36,418 nucleotides of DNA from Planctomycetota bacterium (lineage in GTDB: Bacteria > Planctomycetota > UBA1135 > UBA2386): the NCBI GenBank assembly GCA_020848735.1, contig JADLHO010000007.1, forward strand, positions 1 to 36,418, given 5' to 3'. The position numbers and the translations under genes were made by a program. The notes beneath the pieces are model-generated. The model had not been told where the DNA came from. It did no database searches and saw nothing but the letters and a program-made list of their open reading frames with translations. Shown piece by piece: positions 16,499-25,257 of this stretch. Every line of letters begins with the position of its first letter. Positions within the stretch are counted from its first letter, which is position 1.

Positions 16499-18409
16499 AT
16501 GCGCTCCCTTTCGAACCACCCCCTCTCCTTGACCCTGGCGACGGCCCTCGGCCTTGCCGGCGCGGCGCAAGCCCAGTTCGTCGACGTCACGACGAACATC
16601 GCCACCTCGACGACCTGGTCGCCGGCCAACGGCATCTACCGCCTCACCGGTCAGATCTACGTCCTCCCGGGCGCGACCCTGACGATCCAGGCCGGGACGA
16701 TCATCGCCTCGAACACGACCCCGGGCCTCGGCGGCGGCAGCCTCGCCGTCACGAAGGGCGCCCAGATCTTCGTCCAGGGCACCGACCAGCAGCCGGTCGT
16801 CATGACCTCGTCCTCGGACCGCGCGACCTGGGTCGGCGGCAACCCCAAGACCGGCACCTGGCGCGCGGCCGCCAATGAGTGGGGCAACCTCACGATCATG
16901 GGCGCCGGCTACATCTCGGAGAACGCGGTCGCCGGCAACACGGCCGTGCCGAACGCGGCGAACGTCGCACCGATGGAAGGCCTCGTCGCCAGCGGCCCCG
17001 GTGACACCAAGGTGCTCTACGGCGGCGGCAACGACAACGACGACAGCGGCAGCATCAGCTACCTGTCGATCCGCTACGGCGGCAAGGTGTTGGGCGTCGG
17101 CAACGAGCTCAACGGCCTCTCGCTCGGCGGCATCGGCCGCGAGACCGACATCCACCACGTCGAGATCATGAACAACGTGGATGACGGCATCGAGATCTGG
17201 GGCGGCACCGTCAACCTGAAGAACTTCAGCATCTGGAACATCGGCGACGACAGCCTCGACGTCGACCAGGGCTGGCGCGGCAAGGCGCAGTTCGGCCTCA
17301 TCGTCCAGGGCTACAGCGTCGACGCGGACCAGGGGTCCGGTGTCGGCGACAACGGCATCGAGATGGACGGCGCCGAGGATTCCGACTGGCAGCCGGTCAC
17401 GACCTCGACGATCTACAACGTCACCTTCGTCGGTCAGCCGCTCGATGGCGACCACGCCATGGCGTTCCGCGACAACGCGAACGTGCAGCTCCGCAACTGC
17501 ATCTTCATGAACACCGGCGAGGCGGTCGTGAAGAACGACAACGTCGACGGTGACGGCGGTCACGGCTACGGCTTCAACGGCACGCTGAGCTGGGCCGCCC
17601 GCTGGACGACCCCGTACACCACGACCTCGCCCGTGAATGCGCCGGCCAACCCGGCCGCCTTCTACACGGTGCAGAGCTCGGGGAACCTCATCGAGGTCAA
17701 GGACAGCGTCTTCTACAGCAACCTCCACTCCTCGGCCTACACCGAGGCCAATGCCCGCGGCGTCTTCGCCCCGGCCAACAACAACGTGCAGGCGACGACG
17801 CTGCCGATCACCGCGATCACGCGCGGCGCCCCGTTCATCTCGAGCGGCCAGGGCAAGGTCATGCAGCCGGTCACCTTCCTCGACCCGCGCCCGGCCAACG
17901 ACGCGCTCGTCAGCGTCGGCTTCGCGCCGAACGACGGCTTCTTCTGCGGTGCGCGTTACCGCGGCGCCTTCGCCGCCGGCTGCAACTGGCTGACGGGTTG
18001 GACCGCGTCCGAGGCCTTCGGCTTCACGCCGCGTGAGCCCTGGGCCGATCTCGGCAAGTCGCTCGCTGGCACCAATGGCTACCCGACGCTCTGCGGCTCG
18101 GGCACGCTCGCGGGCAATACGAACGTGACCGTCGCGATGGCGAACGCCCAGCCGGGCGCGGGCTTCGTGTGGGTCATCGCGTTCGCGCGCTTCGACTTCC
18201 CGATCTTCGGTGGCACCCTGATCCCGAACCCGGCCGCCGGCTTCTCCGCGGGCTCGGTCGCGGACGGCACGGGCGCCTCGTCGCTGACCTTCGCCTGGCC
18301 GGCCGGCGTGCCGAGCGGTTTCACCACCTTCTTCCAGAACGTGGTGATCGACACCGGCGCGCCGCAGCTCCTGGCCTTCACGAACGGCCTCGCCGCGATC
18401 CAGCCCTGA
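16499..18409 (+). CDS. Exported beta-helix protein, first gene of the TonB locus
   Basis: Exported protein of 636 residues with a signal peptide ending AQAQ (residue ~26). Residues 30-~520 look like a right-handed beta-helix: YVLPGATLTIQAGTII opens a ladder of short repeats, with SLAVTKGAQIFVQGT, polar turns such as GNDNDDSG and NGIEMDGAEDSDW, and NVQLRNCIFMN. Similar openings occur in exported beta-helix proteins encoded near TonB-dependent receptors in other bacteria (from memory, not searched). The last ~110 residues are the shared beta-rich domain. The Asp/Asn-rich turns could bind calcium. It has the best Shine-Dalgarno sequence of the locus (AAGGA, 9 nt). Role not known: a surface-exposed substrate binder or the exported partner of the downstream receptor are both possible. 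Confidence 0.84.
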   Translation: MRSLSNHPLSLTLATALGLAGAAQAQFVDVTTNIATSTTWSPANGIYRLTGQIYVLPGATLTIQAGTIIASNTTPGLGGGSLAVTKGAQIFVQGTDQQPVVMTSSSDRATWVGGNPKTGTWRAAANEWGNLTIMGAGYISENAVAGNTAVPNAANVAPMEGLVASGPGDTKVLYGGGNDNDDSGSISYLSIRYGGKVLGVGNELNGLSLGGIGRETDIHHVEIMNNVDDGIEIWGGTVNLKNFSIWNIGDDSLDVDQGWRGKAQFGLIVQGYSVDADQGSGVGDNGIEMDGAEDSDWQPVTTSTIYNVTFVGQPLDGDHAMAFRDNANVQLRNCIFMNTGEAVVKNDNVDGDGGHGYGFNGTLSWAARWTTPYTTTSPVNAPANPAAFYTVQSSGNLIEVKDSVFYSNLHSSAYTEANARGVFAPANNNVQATTLPITAITRGAPFISSGQGKVMQPVTFLDPRPANDALVSVGFAPNDGFFCGARYRGAFAAGCNWLTGWTASEAFGFTPREPWADLGKSLAGTNGYPTLCGSGTLAGNTNVTVAMANAQPGAGFVWVIAFARFDFPIFGGTLIPNPAAGFSAGSVADGTGASSLTFAWPAGVPSGFTTFFQNVVIDTGAPQLLAFTNGLAAIQP

Positions 18410-18452
18410 GCGCTGCGCGGCGAACCCGCGCCCCCGCTCCGCCTCGTCCTTT

Positions 18453-18493
18453 GCGATCCGCCGCCCACGTCCGGTCCTTCGGGCGGCGATCGC
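18453..18493 (+). terminator. Strong hairpin after the beta-helix gene
   Basis: Stem 18453-18466 with 18481-18493, 13 base pairs with one bulged C and a 14-nt loop, 44 nt after the stop. No T-tract follows. It could partly terminate transcription or stabilise the beta-helix transcript so that it exceeds the rest of the locus. Confidence 0.5.
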
Positions 18494-18507
18494 AGTCGCG
18501 AATCCTG

Positions 18508-18538
18508 CCTGCTCCGCCGCGTCCATCCGGCGGGCAGG
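18508..18538 (+). terminator. Second hairpin before the lipoprotein gene
   Basis: CCTGC-T-CCGCCG (18508-18519) pairs with CGGCGGGCAGG (18528-18538), 11 base pairs with one bulge and an 8-nt loop. It ends 15 nt before the lipoprotein ATG, so it may act on termination or on translation of that gene. Confidence 0.4.
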
Positions 18539-18553
18539 CCCTCCTGCAGGCTC

Positions 18554-19840
18554 ATGGCATTCCCCGTCCGAAGCCCCTCGTGGCGAATCCCTGTCCCCAT
18601 CGCGGCGCGATGGGGGATCCGGCTCGCGCTGCTCGTCGCGTTGACCGCGTGCTCGAAGGCCCCGAACGAGTCGGCCCGTGAACAGCCGGCGCCGACGCTC
18701 GTCGATGCGCCGCTCTCGCCCGCACGTCGCGAGTTGCTGGAGCTGGCCTTCTCGGCCGCGAGCGCGATCCCGATGGATCCGCACGCGAAGACGCGCTCGC
18801 GCCACCAGGCGGACGTCCTCGCCGCCTGCCTCACGCTCGACCAGCCGTTGCGTGCGCGCGGCTGGGCCGACGCGATCCGCGATTGGCGGCGGGGTCTCGC
18901 CCTCGCCGAATACGCGCATTGGTGTGCCGGCCATGGTGCCCGCGCCGAAGCGGAGCGTTGCCTGCCGCTCGCCGCCGAGATCGCCGACGCGATCGTGAAG
19001 GCTGAGGACGGCCAGGCCTGGCGCCGCGATCGCATCCGCGCCCGCATTGCGGCGACCTGGCTCGTGCTCGGGGAACCCGCGAAGGCGGCGCCCTATGCGA
19101 GCGACGTCGAGGACTCGGAGACCGGCTTCGTCGACGCGACGAAGGCGAAGCTCGTGACCGATGCGACCTATGCCGAGTCCCTGGCCGCCCTCGACTCCGT
19201 TCTCGCGACCGGCGGCCTCGAAGCGGCCCGGAGCGCGCTGAGCACGCTGATCGCGCTGCACGACCGCTTCTGGTCCGAGATGACGCGACGCAAGGAACTG
19301 GAGGGTCGGATCCGCAAGGGCCCCGATCGCGTCAAGCTCCCTCCCGGGATCCGGCTCGAGTTGCTCTTCGAACTCGCGGGCTCGGCGGCACGCCATGGCG
19401 ACGGCGCCAAGGTCCGCGAACTCGCCGATGCCGCGCGCGGCATCTTCGACGAGCAGAATTGGCTCGCGGAGGATCACGTCGCCACCCTGGCGGCGATCGC
19501 CGCCATGCGTGCCCGTGGCGGCGACGCCGGAGGCGCCCGCAGGGAGCTGGAGATCGCGCTCGCGCGCTATGACGCGGAGCGCGAACGCATCGTCGACATC
19601 TGGCGCGCCCGCCCCCTGCGCAAGGTCGCGGAGGGCTTCGTCGCGCTCGGCGAGTTGGACCGCGCACTCGCGATCTATCGGCGCGCGGCGACCGAGGGGC
19701 ACGTCAATCCCAACTCCCGGCCTCGCGCCGAGGACCTCGTCGCGACCTGTCTCTCGCTCGTCCTCTCGGGCTGCGAGCCCGACGCGTCCTCGCTCGAGCA
19801 GCTCCGTGCCCTGCGCGCGGGACTGGGACAGCCGTGGTGA
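18554..19840 (+). CDS. Lipoprotein with helical-repeat (TPR-like) body
   Basis: Lipoprotein of 428 residues. The signal has a canonical lipobox LTAC with the lipidated Cys33. The body is almost wholly alpha-helical with repeated A-x-x-x-A-L/Y patterns spaced about 34-40 residues apart (for example AERCLPLAAEIADAI, ARSALSTLIALHDRF, ARRELEIALARYDAE, DRALAIYRRAATEG), which suggests TPR-like helical hairpins; individual repeats are too diverged to count. It lies between the beta-helix gene and the receptor gene, 31 bp before the latter. I do not recognise a named family. A periplasmic scaffold or adaptor for the outer-membrane receptor is the simplest guess. The start at ATG 18554 gives a long n-region (20 residues); no better start fits the lipobox. 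Confidence 0.78.
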   Translation: MAFPVRSPSWRIPVPIAARWGIRLALLVALTACSKAPNESAREQPAPTLVDAPLSPARRELLELAFSAASAIPMDPHAKTRSRHQADVLAACLTLDQPLRARGWADAIRDWRRGLALAEYAHWCAGHGARAEAERCLPLAAEIADAIVKAEDGQAWRRDRIRARIAATWLVLGEPAKAAPYASDVEDSETGFVDATKAKLVTDATYAESLAALDSVLATGGLEAARSALSTLIALHDRFWSEMTRRKELEGRIRKGPDRVKLPPGIRLELLFELAGSAARHGDGAKVRELADAARGIFDEQNWLAEDHVATLAAIAAMRARGGDAGGARRELEIALARYDAERERIVDIWRARPLRKVAEGFVALGELDRALAIYRRAATEGHVNPNSRPRAEDLVATCLSLVLSGCEPDASSLEQLRALRAGLGQPW

Positions 19841-19871
19841 GCGCAGGTCCTCGTTCCGACCGGAATCCCGC

Positions 19872-22838
19872 ATGACGAACCCGTCGGCTCTCCGCCTGCT
19901 CGGTGCGGTCCTCGCCATGCCCCTCGCCCTCGTCGCGCAGGACGAGCAGGGCTCGATTCGCGGCGTCGTCCGCGACAAGGACTTCGACGTGCCGCTCGGC
20001 GGCGCGGAGATCACGGTCCTCGAGCTCGCGAGGAAGACGACGAGCGCCGACCTCGGCAACTACGTCTTCAACGAGCTCCCGCCCGGGCGATACACGCTGG
20101 TCTTCGCGAAGGACGGCTATGTGCGCCAGGTCAAGGGCGACGTGGTCGTCACCGCGCGCATCCTCACGGAGGTCGATGCCGCATTGTCCGGCGACTTCAC
20201 GGAGATGGAGGAGTTCGTCGTCCAGGAGGCCCTGCAGCTCGGCGGCAGCTCGGAGACGGCGCTCCAGCAGCTCCGGCTCGAGAGTCCGGCGATGATGGAC
20301 TCGATCGGCGCGGAGTTCATGAGTCGCTCGGGGGAGAGCGATGCCGCGGGTGCGCTGCGCCTCGTCGCCGGCGCGTCGGTGGCCGACGGCAAGTCCGCGG
20401 TCATCCGCGGCCTGCCGGACCGTTACGTCAGCTCCCAGCTCAATGGGCTCCGGCTGCCGACCGCCGACGAGGACAAACGCGCGGTCGAACTCGACCAGTT
20501 CCCCGCGGAGGTGCTCGAGAGCATCCAGGTCTCGAAGACCTTCACGCCCGACCAGCAGGGCGACGCCTCCGGCGGCGCGGTGGACGTGCGTCTGAAGGGC
20601 ATTCCCGACGAGCCGTTCTTCGTGAAGGTGAAGGGCCAGGTCGGCGGCAATACCCAGGTGCCGGGGCGCGGGAGCTTCCTCACCTATGACGGCGGCGGCG
20701 TGAGCACGCTCGGCCGCGACGGTGGCTCGCGGGATCCCCAGACCGACAAGCTCGGTCAGAACTGGGACGGCGCGGCGGGCGTCGCGTATGGCGATGCCCC
20801 GATCGACCGCAAGTTCTCGGTCGCGATCGGCGGCAAGGAGCGTCTCACCAACGACCTGAAGGTCGGCTTCTTCACCGACGTGTTCTACGAGCGCGAGAGC
20901 TCGGCCTACGACGACGGCATCGACGACTCCTGGTGGGTGACGCAGCCGGGCCAGGGCATGACGCCGAAGACCTCGCAGGGTTCGCCCCAGGATGGGAACT
21001 TCAAGACCTCGCTCTTCGACGTCGTGCAGGGCAAGACCTCGGTCCAATGGGGAGGGCTCGGCGTGCTCGGCCTGGAGACCGAGAACCACGCCCTCTCGCT
21101 GGCCTTCCTCCACACCCTGACGACCGAGGACTCGGCGACCCTCGCCGAGGACACGCGCGGCAAGGCGTACTTCCATCCGGGGCACGATCCGAACGACCCG
21201 AACACGCCGGGACACGACCAGCTCGATGGCGCGCCGTATCTCCGCCTCGAGACCCTCGAGTACACCGAGCGCGGCACCGACACCCTGCAGCTGCGTGGCC
21301 GTCACACGCTGCCGTCCCTGAGCTTCGCGATCTTCGAGGCTCCGGAGTTCGACTGGTCGCTCGCGCGCAGCTCGGCGGATCTCGACCAGCCCGACAAGCG
21401 CCAGTTCGGTTCGTCCTGGCGCCCGGGCCGCGTCGTCGGCCCGGTCCGCGTCCCGGCGCGCTATGCACCCTACAAGCCCTCGGCGAACTTCTCGCTCGGC
21501 AACTTCCAGCGGATCTGGAAGAAGATCGAGGAGGAGAGCAGCCAGGGGACCGCGAACCTGAAGCTCCCCTTCGACGTGTGGGAGGGCGATGCCGACGGCT
21601 CCCTGAAGTTCGGAGTGTTCGCCGATCGGCTCGAGCGTGATTTCGATCAGGACACATACAGCAACTTCAACGACAACAGCGGGTACATCGGCGAGTTCGA
21701 CCGCTTCTGGAGCGGGTCGTTCCCGTTCGAGAACCACCCGATCACCGCGTCCGAGTTCGACGTCGACTACCACGGGGAGCTGGACATCACGGCGTGGTAC
21801 CTGATGGCCGATCTGCCGCTGCTCCCGAACCTGAACCTCATCGGCGGCGTCCGGTCCGAATCGACGCGGATCGGCATCGTCAACGATCCCGAGTCGCTGG
21901 CGACGTGGTTCCCGCCGGGTTCGCTGTCGCCGACGCAGCTCAATCCCGGCGATGCCGACGTCGCGTTCGAGCAGGACGACGTGCTCCCCGCCCTCGGGCT
22001 CGTCTTCGAGCCGGTCGAGACCCTGACGCTCCGCGCGTCCTGGTCGAAGACGGTCGCGCGCCAGACCTTCAAGGAGCTCACGCCGATCCTCCAGCAGGAG
22101 TACCTCGGCGGCCCGGTCTTCATCGGCAATCCGGCCCTCGAGATGAGCTCGCTCGAGAACTTGGATCTGCGTGCGGATTGGGCGCCGTACGACGGCGGGC
22201 TCGTCTCGTTGTCGTGGTTCCGCAAGGACATCGAGCGCCCGATCGAATACGTGCAGCGCCTGGCGACCTTCGACTTCACCGCGCCCGTCAACTACCCGAA
22301 GGGCGAGCTGAGCGGCGTCGAGATCGAGGTCCGTCAGACCCTGTCGCGCTTCGTCGATGCGCTCGATGGCTTCGCCGTCGGCGCCAATGCGACGTTCATC
22401 CATTCCGAGGTCACGCTGCCCGCGGACGAGGCGGCAGGCTTCCGGGCGCCCGGCATCCTCGCGCCGATGGACTCGCGCGACATGACCAATGCGCCCGAGC
22501 ATCTCTACAACCTCTTCCTCACCTACGACCTCGAGGCGACGGGCACGCGGTTCTCGCTCTTCTACACCATCCAGGGCGACACGCTGGTCGCCGGTGCCGG
22601 ACAGTCCGCGGGCAACCTGGTCCCGAACGTCTACACGCTCGAGTACGGCACGCTCAATGCGAGCGTGACGCAGCCCATCAATCGCTGGGTCAACCTCCAG
22701 CTCCAGGCGAAGAACCTGACCGATCCGGACATCCAGCAGGTCTATCGCTCGCCCTACATCGGCGGTGACGTGCTCAAGACCGCCTACTCCCAGGGAATCG
22801 ACTACTCGATCGCCATCGGCGGCGAGATCCGCTTCTGA
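19872..22838 (+). CDS. TonB-dependent outer-membrane receptor with CarboxypepD-reg-like domain
   Basis: Outer-membrane active transporter, 988 residues. In order: signal peptide (1-~23), a carboxypeptidase regulatory-like beta-sandwich (GSIRGVVRDKDFDVPLGGAEITV to about 105), a TonB-box-like segment MEEFVVQ (112-118), the plug domain (about 130-245, with VIRGLPDRYVSSQLNGLRLP and GDASGGAVDVRLKG), then a long barrel rich in alternating strands. It ends GGEIRF with the terminal aromatic residue that BAM recognises. Plug and barrel are of normal length with no frameshift. The N-terminal regulatory domain is common in receptors for bulky ligands such as glycans or peptides. The downstream genes encode the complete energising complex. 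The substrate is unknown; no siderophore, cobalamin or SusD-type gene is nearby. Confidence 0.94.
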   Translation: MTNPSALRLLGAVLAMPLALVAQDEQGSIRGVVRDKDFDVPLGGAEITVLELARKTTSADLGNYVFNELPPGRYTLVFAKDGYVRQVKGDVVVTARILTEVDAALSGDFTEMEEFVVQEALQLGGSSETALQQLRLESPAMMDSIGAEFMSRSGESDAAGALRLVAGASVADGKSAVIRGLPDRYVSSQLNGLRLPTADEDKRAVELDQFPAEVLESIQVSKTFTPDQQGDASGGAVDVRLKGIPDEPFFVKVKGQVGGNTQVPGRGSFLTYDGGGVSTLGRDGGSRDPQTDKLGQNWDGAAGVAYGDAPIDRKFSVAIGGKERLTNDLKVGFFTDVFYERESSAYDDGIDDSWWVTQPGQGMTPKTSQGSPQDGNFKTSLFDVVQGKTSVQWGGLGVLGLETENHALSLAFLHTLTTEDSATLAEDTRGKAYFHPGHDPNDPNTPGHDQLDGAPYLRLETLEYTERGTDTLQLRGRHTLPSLSFAIFEAPEFDWSLARSSADLDQPDKRQFGSSWRPGRVVGPVRVPARYAPYKPSANFSLGNFQRIWKKIEEESSQGTANLKLPFDVWEGDADGSLKFGVFADRLERDFDQDTYSNFNDNSGYIGEFDRFWSGSFPFENHPITASEFDVDYHGELDITAWYLMADLPLLPNLNLIGGVRSESTRIGIVNDPESLATWFPPGSLSPTQLNPGDADVAFEQDDVLPALGLVFEPVETLTLRASWSKTVARQTFKELTPILQQEYLGGPVFIGNPALEMSSLENLDLRADWAPYDGGLVSLSWFRKDIERPIEYVQRLATFDFTAPVNYPKGELSGVEIEVRQTLSRFVDALDGFAVGANATFIHSEVTLPADEAAGFRAPGILAPMDSRDMTNAPEHLYNLFLTYDLEATGTRFSLFYTIQGDTLVAGAGQSAGNLVPNVYTLEYGTLNASVTQPINRWVNLQLQAKNLTDPDIQQVYRSPYIGGDVLKTAYSQGIDYSIAIGGEIRF

Positions 22839-22880
22839 GCCCCGCCCAAGGGGCGCATTGCAGCCAGTACAGGACGACCA

Positions 22881-23720
22881 ATGACGAACCGACCGACGAA
22901 CCCGCGACGTGCGAGCTGGCGCATGACCCTCTGCAGCGTCGTGGCCCTGCTCGGCATCTCCGCCCAGGGCATCGCCCGTCAGCAGCTGCCCCCCGCGGCC
23001 CCGCCGTCCGCCGCGCGGGTCGAAGCGGCGCGATCGAGTCTCGATCGTTGGGTCGAGACGAAGCAGGTGCTGTCACGGGAGTCGCGCGACTGGGCGCTCG
23101 GCAAGGAGCTCCTCGCCGATCGCATCGCGCTCCTCGAGAAGGAGATCGCGACGCTGCGCGCGCGCGAGGCCGAGGCCAGGGGCAGCATTGCCGATGCCGA
23201 CCGCAAGCGTGAGGAGCTGCTGGCACAGACCGGCCGGCTGAAGACGTTCGCGGAGCCCGCCGCCGGGATCGTCACCCGGCTCGAGGGCCGCACGCGGGAG
23301 CTGCTGAAGCGGCTGCCCGAGCGTCTGCGCGAGCGCGTGAAGCCGCTCAGCCAGCGTCTGCCCGACCCCGACGCCAAGGACGGGGTCGATGCGAAGGCGC
23401 GCTCGCTCTCGGAGCGCTTCCAGAACGTCGTCGGCATCCTCAACGAGGTGAACAAGTTCAATCGCGAGATCAGCGTCGAGAGCGAGGTCCGGACCCTGCC
23501 GGACGGCAGCGCGGTGCAGGTCACCACCCTCTATGTGGGGATCGGCCAGGCCTACTACGCCGGCGCCAACGGCACCGTGGCGGGCGTCGGCTTCGCCACG
23601 CGGGACGGTTGGACCTGGCAGTCGGCCAATGCCGCTGCCGGCGAGATCGAGCGCGCCATCGCCATGCTCGAGAAGGGACAGCTCGCCGAGTACGTCAGAC
23701 TCCCGATCCGCATCGATTGA
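22881..23720 (+). CDS. DUF3450 family coiled-coil protein
   Basis: Predicted periplasmic protein of 279 residues with an N-terminal signal sequence (CSVVALLGISAQGIA). A coiled coil spans about 78-130, with heptad-type LLADRIALLEKEIATLRAREAEARG. A compact C-terminal region follows (LYVGIGQAYYAGANGTVAGVG, then GWTWQ). DUF3450 proteins are typically encoded just before a TtpC-type ExbB protein in TonB2-like clusters of Vibrio and relatives; the same order holds here. AGGA lies 6 nt before the ATG. The proposed role is support of, or contact with, the ExbB-like channel protein in the periplasm; the molecular function of the family is not settled. Confidence 0.87.
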   Translation: MTNRPTNPRRASWRMTLCSVVALLGISAQGIARQQLPPAAPPSAARVEAARSSLDRWVETKQVLSRESRDWALGKELLADRIALLEKEIATLRAREAEARGSIADADRKREELLAQTGRLKTFAEPAAGIVTRLEGRTRELLKRLPERLRERVKPLSQRLPDPDAKDGVDAKARSLSERFQNVVGILNEVNKFNREISVESEVRTLPDGSAVQVTTLYVGIGQAYYAGANGTVAGVGFATRDGWTWQSANAAAGEIERAIAMLEKGQLAEYVRLPIRID

Positions 23721-23814
23721 GGTCATGCCCGTGAATCCCTCGCCCCTGTGCTCCGGGTCGGCCTGCGCCGCGCCGCGTTCCACATCGAGCTCCACCCCCC
23801 GTCCGAGGTCCGTC

Positions 23815-25257
23815 GTGAATCGCCTCCTCAATTCCTCCGCCTGTCTGGCCGGCCTCGCCACCGCGGGTCTCGCCCTCGGCGAACGCGCTCATGCCCAGGA
23901 GACCTCGGCGGCCTTCGAAGGCGCGGTCTCCAGCGTCGAAGCGAGGCTCCAGGCGAGCGTCGAGGAGCTGACGGCCCTCCGCGAGCGCATTGCCGCGGAG
24001 AAGGTCCCGATGAGCAAGCGGCTCCGTGAACTCGAGGGCGAGCTCTCCGCGGCCCGCCTCGAGTTCCAGCAGACGCAACGCCTGCTCGACGGCCGCACGC
24101 TGGATCTCAGCAACCTGCGGACGGAGCTGAAGACCCGTCAGGACGAGGTGAGCTACCTCGGCAACCTGCTCGGGGAATACGGCCGCAACCTCGAGTCCCG
24201 CATGCACATCGCGGAGCTCCAGCGACACGCCGCGGCGCTCGGCGCGGCGAAGCTCGCGGCGGAGAACACCACGCTCGGCGAGTCCGAGCTCTTTTCGGCG
24301 CAGGCTGCGTTGCTCGAGACCTCCATCGGTCGCCTCGACGATGCGCTCGGCGGAGCCCGTTTCGAGGGTCGCGCGGTGGATCCCGTCGGCATCGTCAAGC
24401 CGGGGACCTTCGCCATGATGGGCCCCGCGGTGCTGTTCCGTTCGACGGACGGCACCTTGACCGGCGTCGTGGAGCAGCGACTCGGTTCGCTCGAGCCGAC
24501 GGCGGTGCCCTTCGCGGATCCGGAGACGGCCAGGCTCGCGGGTCAGGTCATCGGTTCGGGGCAGGGGGAGTTCCCCCTCGATCCGACGCTCGGCAATGCG
24601 CTCAAGGTCGAGGCGACCCAGGAGACCTGGGAGGAGCACGTCAGGAAGGGCGGCACGGTGATGATCCCGATCTTCGCGCTCGCGGGTGCGGCGCTCCTGG
24701 TCGTGCTCGTCAAGTGGCTCACGATGGCCTTCGTGCGCACGCCGTCGCGGCGTCGCCTGAGCGATTTCCTCACGGTGGTCGCGAGCGGTGATCGCCGCGC
24801 CGCCGCAGCCGACGCGGCGACGATGGGCGGCCCGGTCGGGCGCATGCTCGAGGCCGGTGTGCAGCAGCTCGGACAACCCCGCGAGCTGATCGAGGAGGTG
24901 ATGTACGAGAAGGTGCTCGGGACGCGCCTCGCCTTGCAGCGCTTCCTGCCCTTCGTGGCCATCACCGCCGCGTCCGCGCCGCTGCTGGGACTGCTCGGCA
25001 CGGTCACCGGCATCATGAACACCTTCACGATGATGACGGTGTACGGGGCCGGTGACGTCAAGCAGCTGTCCAGCGGCATCTCCGAGGCGCTGATCACGAC
25101 CGAATACGGCCTGATCGTCGCGATCCCCGCGCTGCTCATCCACGCCTTCCTCTCCCGGAAGGCGCGGCGCATCACCGACGAGATGGACCGCGCGGCGGTC
25201 AGCCTCCTCAATCGCCTGCAATCGACGGCGCGCGAGCCGGTGGAGTCGGCAGCGTGA
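23815..25257 (+). CDS. TtpC-like MotA/TolQ/ExbB proton channel family protein
   Basis: Inner-membrane protein of 480 residues. It has a signal peptide (MNRLLNSSACLAGLATAGLALGERAHA), a long periplasmic region with coiled coil (about 40-110), and a C-terminal ExbB module with three membrane segments: MIPIFALAGAALLVVLVKWL, then APLLGLLGTVTGIMNTF, then GISEALITTEYGLIVAIPAL. An ExbB module with such a periplasmic extension defines TtpC of TonB2 systems. I chose GTG 23815 because GAGG (23805-23808) sits 6 nt upstream and the signal peptide starts there. An in-frame ATG at 23725 would add 30 residues before the signal and has only a 2-nt gap from its GAGG. The stop overlaps the exbB start as GTGA. 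Confidence 0.9.
   Translation: MNRLLNSSACLAGLATAGLALGERAHAQETSAAFEGAVSSVEARLQASVEELTALRERIAAEKVPMSKRLRELEGELSAARLEFQQTQRLLDGRTLDLSNLRTELKTRQDEVSYLGNLLGEYGRNLESRMHIAELQRHAAALGAAKLAAENTTLGESELFSAQAALLETSIGRLDDALGGARFEGRAVDPVGIVKPGTFAMMGPAVLFRSTDGTLTGVVEQRLGSLEPTAVPFADPETARLAGQVIGSGQGEFPLDPTLGNALKVEATQETWEEHVRKGGTVMIPIFALAGAALLVVLVKWLTMAFVRTPSRRRLSDFLTVVASGDRRAAAADAATMGGPVGRMLEAGVQQLGQPRELIEEVMYEKVLGTRLALQRFLPFVAITAASAPLLGLLGTVTGIMNTFTMMTVYGAGDVKQLSSGISEALITTEYGLIVAIPALLIHAFLSRKARRITDEMDRAAVSLLNRLQSTAREPVESAA

Noticed and set aside
16427..20059. 1210-codon open frame antisense to the start of the TonB locus
   Set aside because: It spans three real plus-strand genes and gaps between them, and its translation has compositional bias only. 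It is a frame shadow.
23725..23814. Earlier ATG as the start of the TtpC-like gene
   Set aside because: Its GAGG is only 2 nt from the ATG, and it would place 30 hydrophilic residues before a classical signal peptide that begins at GTG 23815 with a well-spaced GAGG.
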